This document shows, in pieces, positions 1 to 9,525 of a stretch of DNA of 64,000 bases (positions are counted from its first letter, which is position 1; each line of letters starts with the position of its first letter). Origin of the DNA: Roseovarius aestuarii (lineage in GTDB: Bacteria > Pseudomonadota > Alphaproteobacteria > Rhodobacterales > Rhodobacteraceae); assembly GCA_027214255.1 (NCBI GenBank), contig JAPWHL010000019.1, forward strand, positions 20,449-84,448, given 5' to 3'. Both the position numbers and the translations under genes were made by a program. Under the pieces are notes generated by a model that saw only the letters and a program-made list of their open reading frames with translations, had not been told where the DNA came from and searched no databases.

Positions 1-1713
1 CGCGAAATCGACAAACAACGCATGGTCGCGTCGCTCCCACGGCAAATCCGAATTGCGCCGCACGCCCTGTGCACGCTCGGCGGCCGTAATGTTGCGCACC
101 TGACTGGTCCCGGTCTTGCCGGCCATACGCATACCCTCGGCGACGATGCGACTGCCATACGCAGTGCCGCGCCGATTGTTCGAGACGTCATACATGGCAC
201 GCCGGATGGTGCGCAGATTGTTTTCATTCAGGCCCATATCTTCGCCATGGCCCGTCGGCGTTTCGACCCCGTCTATGGATTTGATCAGCCGTGGCGTCAC
301 TGAACGCCCCGTGGCCAAACGCGCGGTCATCACCGCAAGCTGCATCGGCGAGGTCAACACATAGCCCTGCCCGATTGAGGCATTCACACTGTCACCAATC
401 ACCCAATCCGTGTTGCGCGTTTCGCGTTTCCACTGTTTGTCAGGCACGAGCCCCGTTGCAACGCCTGTCATTGGCAGGTCGTGCTGGACGCCCAAGCCCA
501 GACGCCGGGCCATCTCGGATATTTTCTCGATCCCTGTGCGCAGGGCCATTTCATAGTAATAAACGTCACAGCTTTCGCGTAACGAGCGTGCCAAATCGAC
601 GTTCCCGTGACCTGCTCGTTTCCAGCAATGGAATTTGCGGTCACTGACCTCTAGGTAGCCGGGGCAATAGACCGTGTCGTCAGGAACGGATATTCCCGCC
701 TCCAGCGCCGCCAACGCCGTTACCATCTTGAAGGTAGAGCCGGGCGGGTAAATCCCCTGTACCGACTTGTTCGGGAGGGGGCGGTACTTGTTTTCCAAAA
801 GTGCGTTATAGTCAGCTACGGAAATGCCACGCACGAACAAGTTGGAGTCAAACCCCGGCGTCGAGACACTGGCCAGAACATCTCCCGTCTCACAATCCAG
901 TACGACCGCAGCAGCACTTTCGCCCTCGAGGCGAGCGTGAATGTAAGATTGCAGCGCGCTGTCTGTCGTAATTTGCAAATCCCGCCCCGCCTGACCTTCG
1001 CGGCGGTCCAATTCACGCATGACCCGTCCGGCCGCGTTTTGTTCAACACGTTTCGTGCCAGCAGTGCCGCGAAGGATATCCTCGCGTTGGTTTTCCAGCC
1101 CGACCTTACCGATCTGGAACCTCGGAATCAGCAGCAATTGGTCAGGGGCCTCGATCCGCTCAAGATCATAGTCACTGACGGGCCCAACATACCCCACGAC
1201 ATGGGCATATTCATCATTCATCGGGTAACGGCGTGACAGACCCACCTCTGGGCGAACCCCCGGCAAGGCCGGGGCGTTAACCGCTACACGGCTTAACTCC
1301 TCCCAAGAGACACGATCAGCGATCGTGACTGGATGCAGGCGCGTGCGCAGCATCTCTTCGCGGGCGCGCTTTACCTCGTCCGGGTCCAATGTCACCAAAC
1401 GCGACAGACGCTCAATCACGCGATCCACATCTCCGGCCTCATCACGCTCCATCGTGATGCGATAGCTGGGAACATTCTCGGCAATGATCAGCCCATTGCG
1501 ATCATAGATCTGGCCACGAGCGGGCGGTATCAACCGGATTTTGATCCGGTTTTCCTCGGCCAGCAACCGAAACTGGTCAGCCTGATCGACCTGCAAATAC
1601 CGCATCCGCCAGGCCAGAAGGCCCAGAAAGCCCGCCTGGCCAGCCCCGACGATCAAACCGCGACGGGTGACTTTGCGATGGCTCAGGGCCGTATCACGTT
1701 TGGGACGTCTCAT
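1..1713 (-). CDS. mrdA: Penicillin-binding protein 2 (peptidoglycan transpeptidase), 3' end cut by the window
   Basis: This is the monofunctional transpeptidase of the elongasome, which cross-links side-wall peptidoglycan in the periplasm together with MreBCD and RodA. 571 codons are present and the gene runs off the left edge. An N-terminal membrane helix near residues 15-35 is followed by the dimerisation region. The transpeptidase domain shows the active-site motif PPGSTFKM with nucleophile Ser326, an SCD motif in ESCDVYYYEM, and KTGT with Lys533. The ATG at 1713 overlaps the mreD stop as ATGA, so the two genes are translationally coupled. In relatives rodA usually follows, which would lie outside the window. 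The identification is firm. Only the C-terminal end is unseen. Confidence 0.96.
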   Translation of the reverse strand, partial: MRRPKRDTALSHRKVTRRGLIVGAGQAGFLGLLAWRMRYLQVDQADQFRLLAEENRIKIRLIPPARGQIYDRNGLIIAENVPSYRITMERDEAGDVDRVIERLSRLVTLDPDEVKRAREEMLRTRLHPVTIADRVSWEELSRVAVNAPALPGVRPEVGLSRRYPMNDEYAHVVGYVGPVSDYDLERIEAPDQLLLIPRFQIGKVGLENQREDILRGTAGTKRVEQNAAGRVMRELDRREGQAGRDLQITTDSALQSYIHARLEGESAAAVVLDCETGDVLASVSTPGFDSNLFVRGISVADYNALLENKYRPLPNKSVQGIYPPGSTFKMVTALAALEAGISVPDDTVYCPGYLEVSDRKFHCWKRAGHGNVDLARSLRESCDVYYYEMALRTGIEKISEMARRLGLGVQHDLPMTGVATGLVPDKQWKRETRNTDWVIGDSVNASIGQGYVLTSPMQLAVMTARLATGRSVTPRLIKSIDGVETPTGHGEDMGLNENNLRTIRRAMYDVSNNRRGTAYGSRIVAEGMRMAGKTGTSQVRNITAAERAQGVRRNSDLPWERRDHALFVDFA

Positions 1714-2258
1714 GCCCGGCCCGCCACTGCTGCGACGTCGCCGGGACGCACCCTGCGCACCCGTGCAAATAAGGCCGATGCGGCCACGACCAGCGGATAG
1801 ACCAGAACGGTCATTGCCATTTGCATCAGGCTAAGACCCAAAGGCGCCTGCGGCACCAACAGAATGGCCAGTACCGTGCGTTCGGCAAGTGTCATCGCGA
1901 CCAAAGCGATAGCTACCGAAAGCCATTCAGGCGCAAACCCCATGTCGCGCAGCCCCGCCGCACGCGCTTTTAATGCCTCGGACCCAATCAGCACCAATGC
2001 GGCCCACAGGCCCGGCGGGCGTTGAAACATCAGGTCTGCCAACAACACCAGCGCGGCAATCAACAAAGGTGGCGCATATTCGGGGCGACGCAATACCCAC
2101 GCAAAGGTCAACGCCACAATCAAATCCGGCCCGGCCCAGCCACGCGGTAATGTGTCCAACGGCAACAAGCGCCAAAAGATGATCGACAAGCACACAGCGG
2201 CAAAGATTAACCGTCGGGCCAGAATGTAGATTCCGGATTGCTCAACCATCGATGGCAC
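1710..2258 (-). CDS. mreD: Rod shape-determining membrane protein MreD
   Basis: The product has 182 residues and is very hydrophobic, with about five or six predicted membrane spans, as expected for MreD (family length about 160-180). MreD is an inner-membrane component of the elongasome that bridges MreC and the RodA/PBP2 synthase. Sequence similarity in this family is weak, so the call rests mainly on size, topology and its place between mreC and mrdA. The ATG at 2258 lies inside the end of mreC (17-base overlap), and an alternative ATG lies three codons further in. Both ends overlap the neighbours, which fits tight coupling within one operon. Confidence 0.9.
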   Translation of the reverse strand: MPSMVEQSGIYILARRLIFAAVCLSIIFWRLLPLDTLPRGWAGPDLIVALTFAWVLRRPEYAPPLLIAALVLLADLMFQRPPGLWAALVLIGSEALKARAAGLRDMGFAPEWLSVAIALVAMTLAERTVLAILLVPQAPLGLSLMQMAMTVLVYPLVVAASALFARVRRVRPGDVAAVAGRA

Positions 2259-3177
2259 CTTCCTCCGGTTCGCTTACACTCGCATCAGATTGGGCATGCC
2301 CGGCTGGCCCGATCAATGTTCCCGGGGTCTCGATCCGTGTCGATCCATGGTCACGCAACACACGTAAAAATTCAAGCCGCTCGTAATCCGCGGCAAGGCG
2401 CAACCGCATCCGCCCGCCCGGATCCTGCGCCACCTGCCCCAACAACAGCCCAGCAGGAAACACCCCGCCGTCACCGGATGTAATCACCCGATCACCGGGG
2501 CGCACACTGCCGGCATCCTCAAGAAAATCGACAGGCGGCGCAGCGGTGTTATCACCGATCACCAATGCACGTTGTCCCGAAGGTTGCACCGTAACCGGTA
2601 TACGGCTGGATGTGTCGGTCAACAGGATGACCCGCGCCGAGTTTTCACCAACACCGGAGACACGTCCGACCAATCCTAAACCGTCCATCGCGGCCCAGCC
2701 GTCGACGATCCCATCGCGCGCACCGACATTCAGCAACACCGATTGCCGAAAAGGCGACCCGCTGTCGGCACTGACCACGCCCGTCACAAAGGTCAGGCGC
2801 GGGTCCAGCCGGACATTGTTAAGATCCAGCAGACGGGCATTTTCCTGCTCCAGTTGCAGCGCGGCCTCTTTCCATGCCTGCATTCGTTGCAACTCTCGGC
2901 GCAGTTCCTGATTTTGCTGATAAATGCGCTGATAGCTTTGAAAATCCCGCAACAGACTGACTGTTCCCGTGACCGGTGCCATCATCCAATCAAAATTTGG
3001 CACGACAGTATCGACCACTTGGGCGCGAAACCGTTCCACGCGGGGGCTGTCAATTCGCCAGAACAAGAACAGTCCCAGCAGACACACCAACAACACCCCC
3101 AGAAGCAAGCGCTTCAGCGGTCCGGTGTAATCGTCGGACTGTCTTTTGTCCTTGGCCAACGGGGCCCCTTTCGACAC
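2242..3177 (-). CDS. mreC: Rod shape-determining protein MreC
   Basis: This is a 311-residue bitopic protein that organises the elongasome in the periplasm and activates PBP2. The cytoplasmic head is basic, one membrane helix lies near residues 24-42 (LLLGVLLVCLLGLFLFW), and a coiled coil rich in Q, E and L follows near residues 75-118. The rest is the beta-rich MreC domain, with typical stretches such as VGARDGIVDG and GLVGRV. The C-terminal tail is acidic and low in complexity. It lies 112 bases downstream of mreB and overlaps mreD. Family, length and context all agree. Confidence 0.94.
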   Translation of the reverse strand: MSKGAPLAKDKRQSDDYTGPLKRLLLGVLLVCLLGLFLFWRIDSPRVERFRAQVVDTVVPNFDWMMAPVTGTVSLLRDFQSYQRIYQQNQELRRELQRMQAWKEAALQLEQENARLLDLNNVRLDPRLTFVTGVVSADSGSPFRQSVLLNVGARDGIVDGWAAMDGLGLVGRVSGVGENSARVILLTDTSSRIPVTVQPSGQRALVIGDNTAAPPVDFLEDAGSVRPGDRVITSGDGGVFPAGLLLGQVAQDPGGRMRLRLAADYERLEFLRVLRDHGSTRIETPGTLIGPAGHAQSDASVSEPEEGAIDG

Positions 3178-3289
3178 AGGACGGCGACGGCGGAAGGCGC
3201 GCGTCGATCATCAGATACCACACAAAACTATATAGGGTGTAGTGGCGTCAAACCCATACCCGCGTGACGGCGGAAATGAGCAGATCTTT

Positions 3290-4351
<1,062 letters not shown>

Positions 4352-4558
4352 TCATGAATGCGGATAATGCTTCTGGCATGCGCCAGCAGACAATCGCCCT
4401 TATAGAGCGATGGCGCTTTACGTTAAAGGCCCTGTTTGCAGCGGATCAGCGCGTATTTGCCAGAAATGGGTATTGGTTTGCATAGCGGCGCTGACCGCTT
4501 AATCTTGCGCCGCTGTAAAGCGACCAAGGCGGGCGGGCGCCGTAAACAGGGATGTAGG

Positions 4559-4765
4559 ATGCTGATCGTTGTCGGACTGTTTATAGCATTTGTTCTGGTG
4601 GTGATTTTCTCCAACCGGAAAACGCGCAATTGCCGTTGGCGTGCAGACCAAACTGCCGACGTCGACGGCTCCAGTGCATGGCGCTGTGCCGCCTGTGGTG
4701 GGCGGGTCTTTACAACAAGCGGCAAACCGCCTTTGATTTGTTTGCTGAATTCCCCAGATCTGTAA
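4559..4765 (+). CDS. Small membrane-anchored four-cysteine (zinc-ribbon-like) protein
   Basis: This is a 68-residue protein of unknown function. Residues 1-17 form one hydrophobic helix. A short basic stretch and four cysteines follow at 25, 43, 46 and 61, the middle pair in CAACGG, spaced like a zinc ribbon. I recall similar short proteins with one helix and an NCRWR...CxxC pattern near mreB in Rhodobacteraceae, but this is from memory and untested. The ATG at 4559 was chosen because the longer in-frame reading from 4436 has an unusual basic N-terminus and would bury the helix. It is divergent from mreB and ends 12 bases before the DUF1989 gene. Confidence 0.6.
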   Translation: MLIVVGLFIAFVLVVIFSNRKTRNCRWRADQTADVDGSSAWRCAACGGRVFTTSGKPPLICLLNSPDL

Positions 4766-4777
4766 GGCGTACCGTCA

Positions 4778-5650
4778 ATGACACACATTCCGACTGCCCC
4801 CGACGACGCTGACGACCGACGCGCGATCACACCTGTAATTTGCTATCCCAATGACACGCTACAGCAACCAGATCTGTCGCTCTATGCCAGCGCGCGCACC
4901 GACGCGGTCAAAATTGACGAAATTCGCGTCAATCCTCGCGACGCCGCCTGCTTTACTGCCAAGGCCGGCCAGTTCTTTCGCATTTCATCCATCGAAGGGC
5001 CGCAAGTCGGTGATCTGAACATTTGGAATGCCCATGACCTGAACGAGCGATTCTATTCTGGAAAATCGCGGGCCTTGCATGGCACCCACCTGACCACCGG
5101 AGAACGAATGTGGAGCAGTTTCCCTGCTCTTCGCCCCATGGCCACGATCACCACCGACACGTTAGGATGGTACGGGATGGACGCGTATGGCGGATCCGTT
5201 CATGATGTGATCGGCACGCGGTGCGACCCCTATACCGGTAATCTGTTGTCAGGGTCGCAATATCACCATTGTTGCCACTCGAATCTGACCCGCGCACTCA
5301 GTGATAGAACCGGCCTGCCATTGCACGAAGCCGAGCGTCACGTCCATGATGTGCTGAATGTGTTTATGTGCACCGGCTTCACCCGCGATACAGGGCAATA
5401 CTTTATGAAGGCCAGCCCCGTGCGTCCCGGTGACTATCTGGAATTCTTCGCCGAAATCGACCTGCTGGGCGCGTTATCAGCCTGCCCCGGCGGGGATTGC
5501 TCAACCCAGCATTCCAGCGATTCGGTTCCTTGTTATCCCTTATTGGTCGAGGTGTTCGCACCTCCGCCCGGCGCATTGCAGGGGTGGGTCAGCCCGGCAC
5601 TTAACGGTTACGACCGCAGCCATGGCAGGGCCACGACCAAAGACGCATAG
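4778..5650 (+). CDS. DUF1989 family protein (urea carboxylase-associated type)
   Basis: A cytosolic protein of 290 residues without signal peptide or membrane helix. It matches the DUF1989 family often annotated as urea carboxylase-associated or aminomethyltransferase-like. The family core is visible: AGQFFRI near residue 65, GDLNIWN, GGSVHDVIGTRC, then a Cys/His-rich segment HHCCHSNLTRA, and CPGGDCS near the C-terminus. The conserved Cys and His residues suggest metal binding, which is inference. No urea carboxylase or allophanate hydrolase gene lies near, so the urea link is not supported here. The start at 4778 has only a weak ribosome site. A strong bidirectional hairpin lies 106 bases downstream. 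Confidence 0.8.
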   Translation: MTHIPTAPDDADDRRAITPVICYPNDTLQQPDLSLYASARTDAVKIDEIRVNPRDAACFTAKAGQFFRISSIEGPQVGDLNIWNAHDLNERFYSGKSRALHGTHLTTGERMWSSFPALRPMATITTDTLGWYGMDAYGGSVHDVIGTRCDPYTGNLLSGSQYHHCCHSNLTRALSDRTGLPLHEAERHVHDVLNVFMCTGFTRDTGQYFMKASPVRPGDYLEFFAEIDLLGALSACPGGDCSTQHSSDSVPCYPLLVEVFAPPPGALQGWVSPALNGYDRSHGRATTKDA

Positions 5651-5755
5651 GCTGTGCCTTTGGGATACAACGGATGGCGCAGGCGCAAGGCACGCACCTA
5701 AGATGTTGCACCGTACTGTGGCCAGCCCCGCATCACTGACAATGGTCCCGAAAAC

Positions 5756-5787
5756 ACAAAGGCCCCGGATCTCTCCGGGGCCTTTGT
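5756..5787. terminator. Bidirectional intrinsic terminator between the DUF1989 gene and ctaD
   Basis: A perfect 13-bp inverted repeat (ACAAAGGCCCCGG and its complement) encloses a six-base loop. On the minus strand the stem is followed by a T-rich tract (TTTGTGTTTTCG), and on the plus strand the right arm ends in TTTGT. It lies 134 bases downstream of the ctaD stop and 106 bases downstream of the convergent DUF1989 gene, so it can serve both. Confidence 0.85.
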
Positions 5788-5920
5788 CTGTCTCATTCAA
5801 CCGTTATCTTAAAGCACTTCAAGAAACACTGCGGCATTGATTTTCTTGAAACGCGTGCGGGGTATCAGCGTTGCGCGCGTTTCAATTCATTTTCATGCCT
5901 CAGGCAGAGTTATAAACGCC

Positions 5921-7594
5921 TTAGTGGCCGGGTTGCTTGTCCCATTCTTCCTGCTTGGGCAGGATTTCGAACGTGTGCTCAGGTGGAGGCGACGGCAGCG
6001 TCCACTCCAGCGTATCGGCATATTCGTTCCATGGGTTGTTTTCGGTGACGCGTGCACCACGCAACAGCGAATAAAGCATAATGCCAAAGAAGAACACAAA
6101 GCTGGCAAAGCTCAGGAATGCGCCCATCGACGACCACCAGTTCCACGGCGCAAAGGCCTCGGGATAGTCGATGTAGCGGCGAGGCATGCCCTGACGACCC
6201 AAGAAGTGCTGTGGGAAGAATGTAAGGTTCGCGCCAATGAACATCGCCCAGAAATGCAGTTTGCCCGCCCATTCAGGGTACATACGGCCCGTGATCTTGG
6301 GGAAGTAGAAATAGATACCCGCAAAGATCGCAAAGATCGCACCCAAGCTCATTACATAATGGAAGTGAGCCACAACATAATAGGTATCGTGATACGCCCG
6401 GTCCACACCGGCCTGCGCCAGAACAACACCAGTCACGCCACCCACGGTGAACAGGAACAAGAAACCAAACGCCCATAGCATGGGTGTTCTGAAGTCAATC
6501 GAACCTGCCCACATTGTCGCGATCCAGCTGAACACTTTCACGCCTGTCGGGACAGCGATCACCATCGTCGCCAGCATAAAGTATGATTGCTGCGTCAGCG
6601 ACATACCAACAGTGTACATGTGGTGCGCCCAAACAACAAAGCCCAGCGCCCCAATGGCGATCAACGCCCAAACCATCGGCAAATAGCCAAAGATGGGTTT
6701 GCGGCTGAACGTGGCGATCACGTGGCTGATGATGCCAAAGCCGGGCAGGATGATGATATACACTTCAGGGTGGCCAAAGAACCACAGGATGTGTTGATAC
6801 AGAATCGGGTCACCACCGCCGGCAGGATCAAAGAACGTCGTGCCAAAGTTCCGGTCTGTCAGCAGCATTGTGATCGCGCCCGCCAGAACCGGCAGAGCCA
6901 ACAGAATCATCCACGCAGTCACAAAGATCGACCATGCAAACAGCGGCACCTTGAACAAGGTCATGCCCGGCGCGCGCATGTTCAGGAATGTGGTGATCAT
7001 GTTGATCGCGCCCAAGATCGAGCTAGCACCAGACACGTGAACCGCGAAAATGGCCAAATCCATCGAAATCCCGGCCTCGCTGGTGGACAACGGCGGATAC
7101 AGGACCCAACCAACGCCCGACCCCAGCTGCCCATTGCCGCCCGGTGCCAGCAACGATGCCACACCCAGCGACGTACCGGCCACATACAGCCAGAACGACA
7201 GGTTGTTCATCCGTGGAAACGCCATGTCCGGCGCGCCGATTTGTAATGGCATCAAGTAGTTACCGAAACCACCAAACAGCGCGGGAATCACAACGAAGAA
7301 CATCATCAGAACACCATGATAGGTGATCATTACGTTCCACAAATGCCCGTTCGGCGTACATTCTCCTGCGGCTGCCGCGGTGAAACGCGCGCCCTCCAGA
7401 CACATGTACTGCACGCCCGGCTCCATCAGTTCCAACCGCATGTAAACGGTGAACATAACGGAAATCAAACCGACGAGCGCCGATGTGATCAGGTAAAGGA
7501 TACCGATATCCTTGTGGTTCGTGGACATGAACCACCGGGTAAAGAACCCGCGATCGTCATGGTGGTCGTGGCCGTGAATGGCTGCGTCTGCCAT
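5921..7594 (-). CDS. ctaD: Cytochrome c oxidase subunit I (aa3 type)
   Basis: This is the catalytic subunit of the proton-pumping terminal oxidase, in the inner membrane with twelve helices and haems a and a3-CuB. The 557-residue product carries every key residue: His93 and His412 for haem a, His275, His324 and His325 for CuB, His410 for haem a3, and cross-linked Tyr279. Asp123 marks the D-channel mouth, Glu277 in HPEVY marks A1-type enzymes, and Lys353 marks the K channel. Subunits II and III are not adjacent, as is common in Rhodobacteraceae. The N-terminus HGHDHHDD is His-rich. An FnrL-like box lies in the upstream region, so oxygen control is plausible. Confidence 0.98.
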   Translation of the reverse strand: MADAAIHGHDHHDDRGFFTRWFMSTNHKDIGILYLITSALVGLISVMFTVYMRLELMEPGVQYMCLEGARFTAAAAGECTPNGHLWNVMITYHGVLMMFFVVIPALFGGFGNYLMPLQIGAPDMAFPRMNNLSFWLYVAGTSLGVASLLAPGGNGQLGSGVGWVLYPPLSTSEAGISMDLAIFAVHVSGASSILGAINMITTFLNMRAPGMTLFKVPLFAWSIFVTAWMILLALPVLAGAITMLLTDRNFGTTFFDPAGGGDPILYQHILWFFGHPEVYIIILPGFGIISHVIATFSRKPIFGYLPMVWALIAIGALGFVVWAHHMYTVGMSLTQQSYFMLATMVIAVPTGVKVFSWIATMWAGSIDFRTPMLWAFGFLFLFTVGGVTGVVLAQAGVDRAYHDTYYVVAHFHYVMSLGAIFAIFAGIYFYFPKITGRMYPEWAGKLHFWAMFIGANLTFFPQHFLGRQGMPRRYIDYPEAFAPWNWWSSMGAFLSFASFVFFFGIMLYSLLRGARVTENNPWNEYADTLEWTLPSPPPEHTFEILPKQEEWDKQPGH

Positions 7595-7938
7595 GGCTGC
7601 CTCCTATTTGGTGCGTTCTTATTGCGCAGCGCTATTGGTGGCGCGCGCCATATTTCCTGATCCGGTTTTAATGCGCCCCGCTCGGGCGGGCAATGTCAGA
7701 GTTTGACGTGGATCAAATTAAATTGTCGCACCTCAAAATGGCTAAAACCTCCTGCCTGACCATAAAGGCCGCCGACAGATGGCCCTTTGGATGCTCTGGA
7801 CCTTTGATCACATTTGAATTTCAGCACAAAGACTTGGGAACCAATCCGACCACGCGGGTGTTGAGACCTCAGAACAGCGGGTCAGGTCAGGCAGAGAGCC
7901 GGACAACACACTCCGCTAGGAAATGAAGGATACGATTG
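7595..7938. other. Divergent intergenic region between ctaD and the HdeA-like gene
   Basis: These 344 bases contain no coding frame I can support on either strand. They must hold the promoters of both divergent genes. The one clear signal is the FNR-type dyad at 7703-7716. The ribosome site AAGGA at 7926-7930 serves the rightward gene. Confidence 0.6.
7703..7716. promoter_or_regulatory. FNR/FnrL-like binding site
   Basis: TTGAC-GTGG-ATCAA differs at one position from the FNR consensus TTGAT-N4-ATCAA, and the variant with C at position 5 is accepted in alphaproteobacterial FnrL sites. Its centre lies about 115 bases upstream of the ctaD start and about 230 bases upstream of the HdeA-like gene. 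Which gene it controls cannot be told from sequence. Confidence 0.55.
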
Positions 7939-8322
7939 ATGACACAGTTTCGCAAAATCACCACCGCAACCGCTATTTTGGGCGTCTGCGCCCTCTTGTC
8001 CACCGGCGCATTTGCCACCACCCATAACGACATGACATGCGGTGAATTCAACGCATTGGACGCTGACGGCCAAAAGACCGCCGTTATGCACATGCAAGGC
8101 CCGAATGGTGGCCGTGAAGCCGCACGCGATGACGCATCCGGCACTGGCGACGATACCGCCAACGACATGGCCAGCTCATCCAGTGAAGGCGTTGCTGCCA
8201 CGTCAGGCCAAGAGGCCGCACATGACGCCGCCCGAGGAGACGACATGGTCGCATCCATGGTCGATCACTGCAAAGGCGGCGACGATTTGATGATCAAAGA
8301 CGTGCGCCACCCGTCTGAATGA
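7939..8322 (+). CDS. Small secreted HdeA/HdeB-like protein
   Basis: A 127-residue exported protein. The Sec signal peptide covers about residues 1-26 and ends near GAFATTH. The mature part begins with DMTCGEFNALD and ends with DHCKGGDDLMIKDV, giving two cysteines that could form one disulphide, as in periplasmic acid-stress chaperones of the HdeA family. Between them lies a long Ala/Asp/Ser-rich low-complexity insert (about residues 55-100) not typical of HdeA, so the mature chain looks like an HdeA-like scaffold with an unstructured loop. The ATG at 7939 is preferred over the TTG at 7936 because AAGGA sits eight bases upstream. Function is inferred from weak similarity. Confidence 0.7.
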   Translation: MTQFRKITTATAILGVCALLSTGAFATTHNDMTCGEFNALDADGQKTAVMHMQGPNGGREAARDDASGTGDDTANDMASSSSEGVAATSGQEAAHDAARGDDMVASMVDHCKGGDDLMIKDVRHPSE

Positions 8323-8382
8323 TGCCGCAAACCTCTGCGCGCTGCCTCCGTCCCTTCGTTTAGCAGCGCGCAAGGCGGCATC
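8321..8382 (+). other. Large bipartite stem-loop in the 3' UTR of the HdeA-like gene
   Basis: An outer stem GATGCCGC (8321-8328) pairs with GCGGCATC (8375-8382), and an inner stem GCGCGCTGC (8337-8345) pairs with GCAGCGCGC (8363-8371) around a 17-base loop. Both arms are perfect. The structure starts within the stop codon and ends just before the terminator at 8386-8422. It may stabilise the mRNA or form the body of a 3'-UTR-derived small RNA, which is inference. Confidence 0.55.
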
Positions 8383-8385
8383 TCT

Positions 8386-8422
8386 GGCCCGTGATTCCCC
8401 GCAGGAATCGCGGGCCTTTTTT
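8386..8422 (+). terminator. Intrinsic terminator of the HdeA-like gene
   Basis: The arms GGCCCGTGATTCC (8386-8398) and GGAATCGCGGGCC (8404-8416) pair over 13 positions with a single T-G wobble. The loop is five bases and six T residues follow. It is one of the strongest terminators in the window. Confidence 0.9.
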
Positions 8423-8485
8423 ACGTGTGTTGTGCGCGCCACCTAGCGGGGGCACGCAGGCGTCAGTCAGACCCCAAAACCGCAC

Positions 8486-9148
8486 CTACACATGTGGCGA
8501 CTCTTGAAACACATCGCCAAAAGTCCGGCGCAAGGCGACATCCACATCCGCCATCGTCACGGGCAAACCTAAATCGACCAAACTTGTCACGCCATGGTCG
8601 GTGATTCCACAAGGCACAATGCCGCTGAAATGCTCCAAATCTGGTTCGACGTTGATTGAAATACCGTGAAAGCTGATCCACTTGCGCAGGCGAATCCCGA
8701 TGGCTGCGATCTTGTCTTCTTGCGGCAGGCCCAGCGCAGTTTTTGGCTTTTCAGGCCGTGTGACCCAAACACCGACACGCCCCGGCCGGACCTCGCCCGT
8801 GACGTTGAATTCACCCAATGTGGCGATCACCCACGTCTCTAACTGTTGCACAAAAGCCCGCACATCGCGGCCCCGCACCCCAACGTTCAGGAGGACATAC
8901 ACAACCCGCTGTCCCGGTCCGTGATAGGTATACTGCCCACCACGTCGCGCCTCGTATACGGGAAAGCGATCTGGATCGGTCAAATCCTCGACCTTGGCGG
9001 ATGTTCCCGAAGTATAAAGCGGCGGGTGCTCCAGCAACCAGATCAATTCATCCGCCTCGCCGCGCGCAATAGCATCGGCACGTGACTCCATTTCGGCCAG
9101 AGCCTCGGGATAGCCGGTCAAACCGGGTGATATTTTCCATTCCACCAT
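8486..9148 (-). CDS. lipB: Octanoyl-[acyl carrier protein]:protein transferase LipB
   Basis: LipB moves the octanoyl group from acyl carrier protein to the lipoyl domains of 2-oxoacid dehydrogenases and GcvH in the cytosol, before sulphur insertion by LipA. The 220-residue product has the family signatures [12 protein letters not shown], the acyl-binding catalytic Cys in [14 protein letters not shown], and the conserved Lys region [17 protein letters not shown]. The start at 9148 (MVEWKISPG) was chosen because the upstream in-frame extension from 9211 has no family similarity and the chosen length matches LipB. It is a monocistronic minus-strand gene facing tRNA-Leu. Confidence 0.95.
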   Translation of the reverse strand: MVEWKISPGLTGYPEALAEMESRADAIARGEADELIWLLEHPPLYTSGTSAKVEDLTDPDRFPVYEARRGGQYTYHGPGQRVVYVLLNVGVRGRDVRAFVQQLETWVIATLGEFNVTGEVRPGRVGVWVTRPEKPKTALGLPQEDKIAAIGIRLRKWISFHGISINVEPDLEHFSGIVPCGITDHGVTSLVDLGLPVTMADVDVALRRTFGDVFQESPHV

Positions 9149-9269
9149 AAGCGATCTGATACACTCGCTCTGCGTCCTTGCAAAGAGTCCCGGACGCGAT
9201 ACGCATTGCATCGATTTGCCCCTTCACAAACTTCGCACAAGTCGCTAAACGCCAAGTCACCATGACTGT

Positions 9270-9355
9270 GCGGTCGTGGCGGAATGGTAGACGCGCAGCG
9301 TTGAGGTCGCTGTGGGGTAACACCCGTGGAAGTTCGAGTCTTCTCGACCGCACCA
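9270..9355 (+). tRNA. tRNA-Leu (anticodon GAG)
   Basis: An 86-base class II tRNA with encoded CCA. The acceptor arms GCGGTCG and CGACCGC pair perfectly over seven bases. The anticodon stem CAGCG/CGCTG closes the loop TTGAGGT, giving anticodon GAG for CUC/CUU codons. A long variable arm (TGTGGGGTAACACCCGT region) and the T arm with GTTCGAGTC complete a leucine tRNA. No repeat of its 3' end was noticed nearby. Confidence 0.96.
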
Positions 9356-9525
9356 TAATACTCTCGGTATTTACGAGCCACCAAGCCAAAGCGGCAATGC
9401 ATAGCCCGCTGTGTGTGCAGGCCTCGCAAGATCAACCAGAATGGATATCGACCGGAGTTGCGAAACACGGCTGCGAAATTCGAAGCCCATTCAGTACTCC
9501 GGCAAACATTGCTTACAATCACGCC

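Noticed and set aside
5837..6478. A 213-codon plus-strand frame opposite the end of ctaD
   Set aside because: Every catalytic residue of CtaD is encoded on the minus strand here. The plus frame is an antisense shadow.
9270..9355. Search for attachment repeats and an integrase around tRNA-Leu
   Set aside because: No second copy of the tRNA 3' end and no recombinase-like protein was recognised anywhere in the window.
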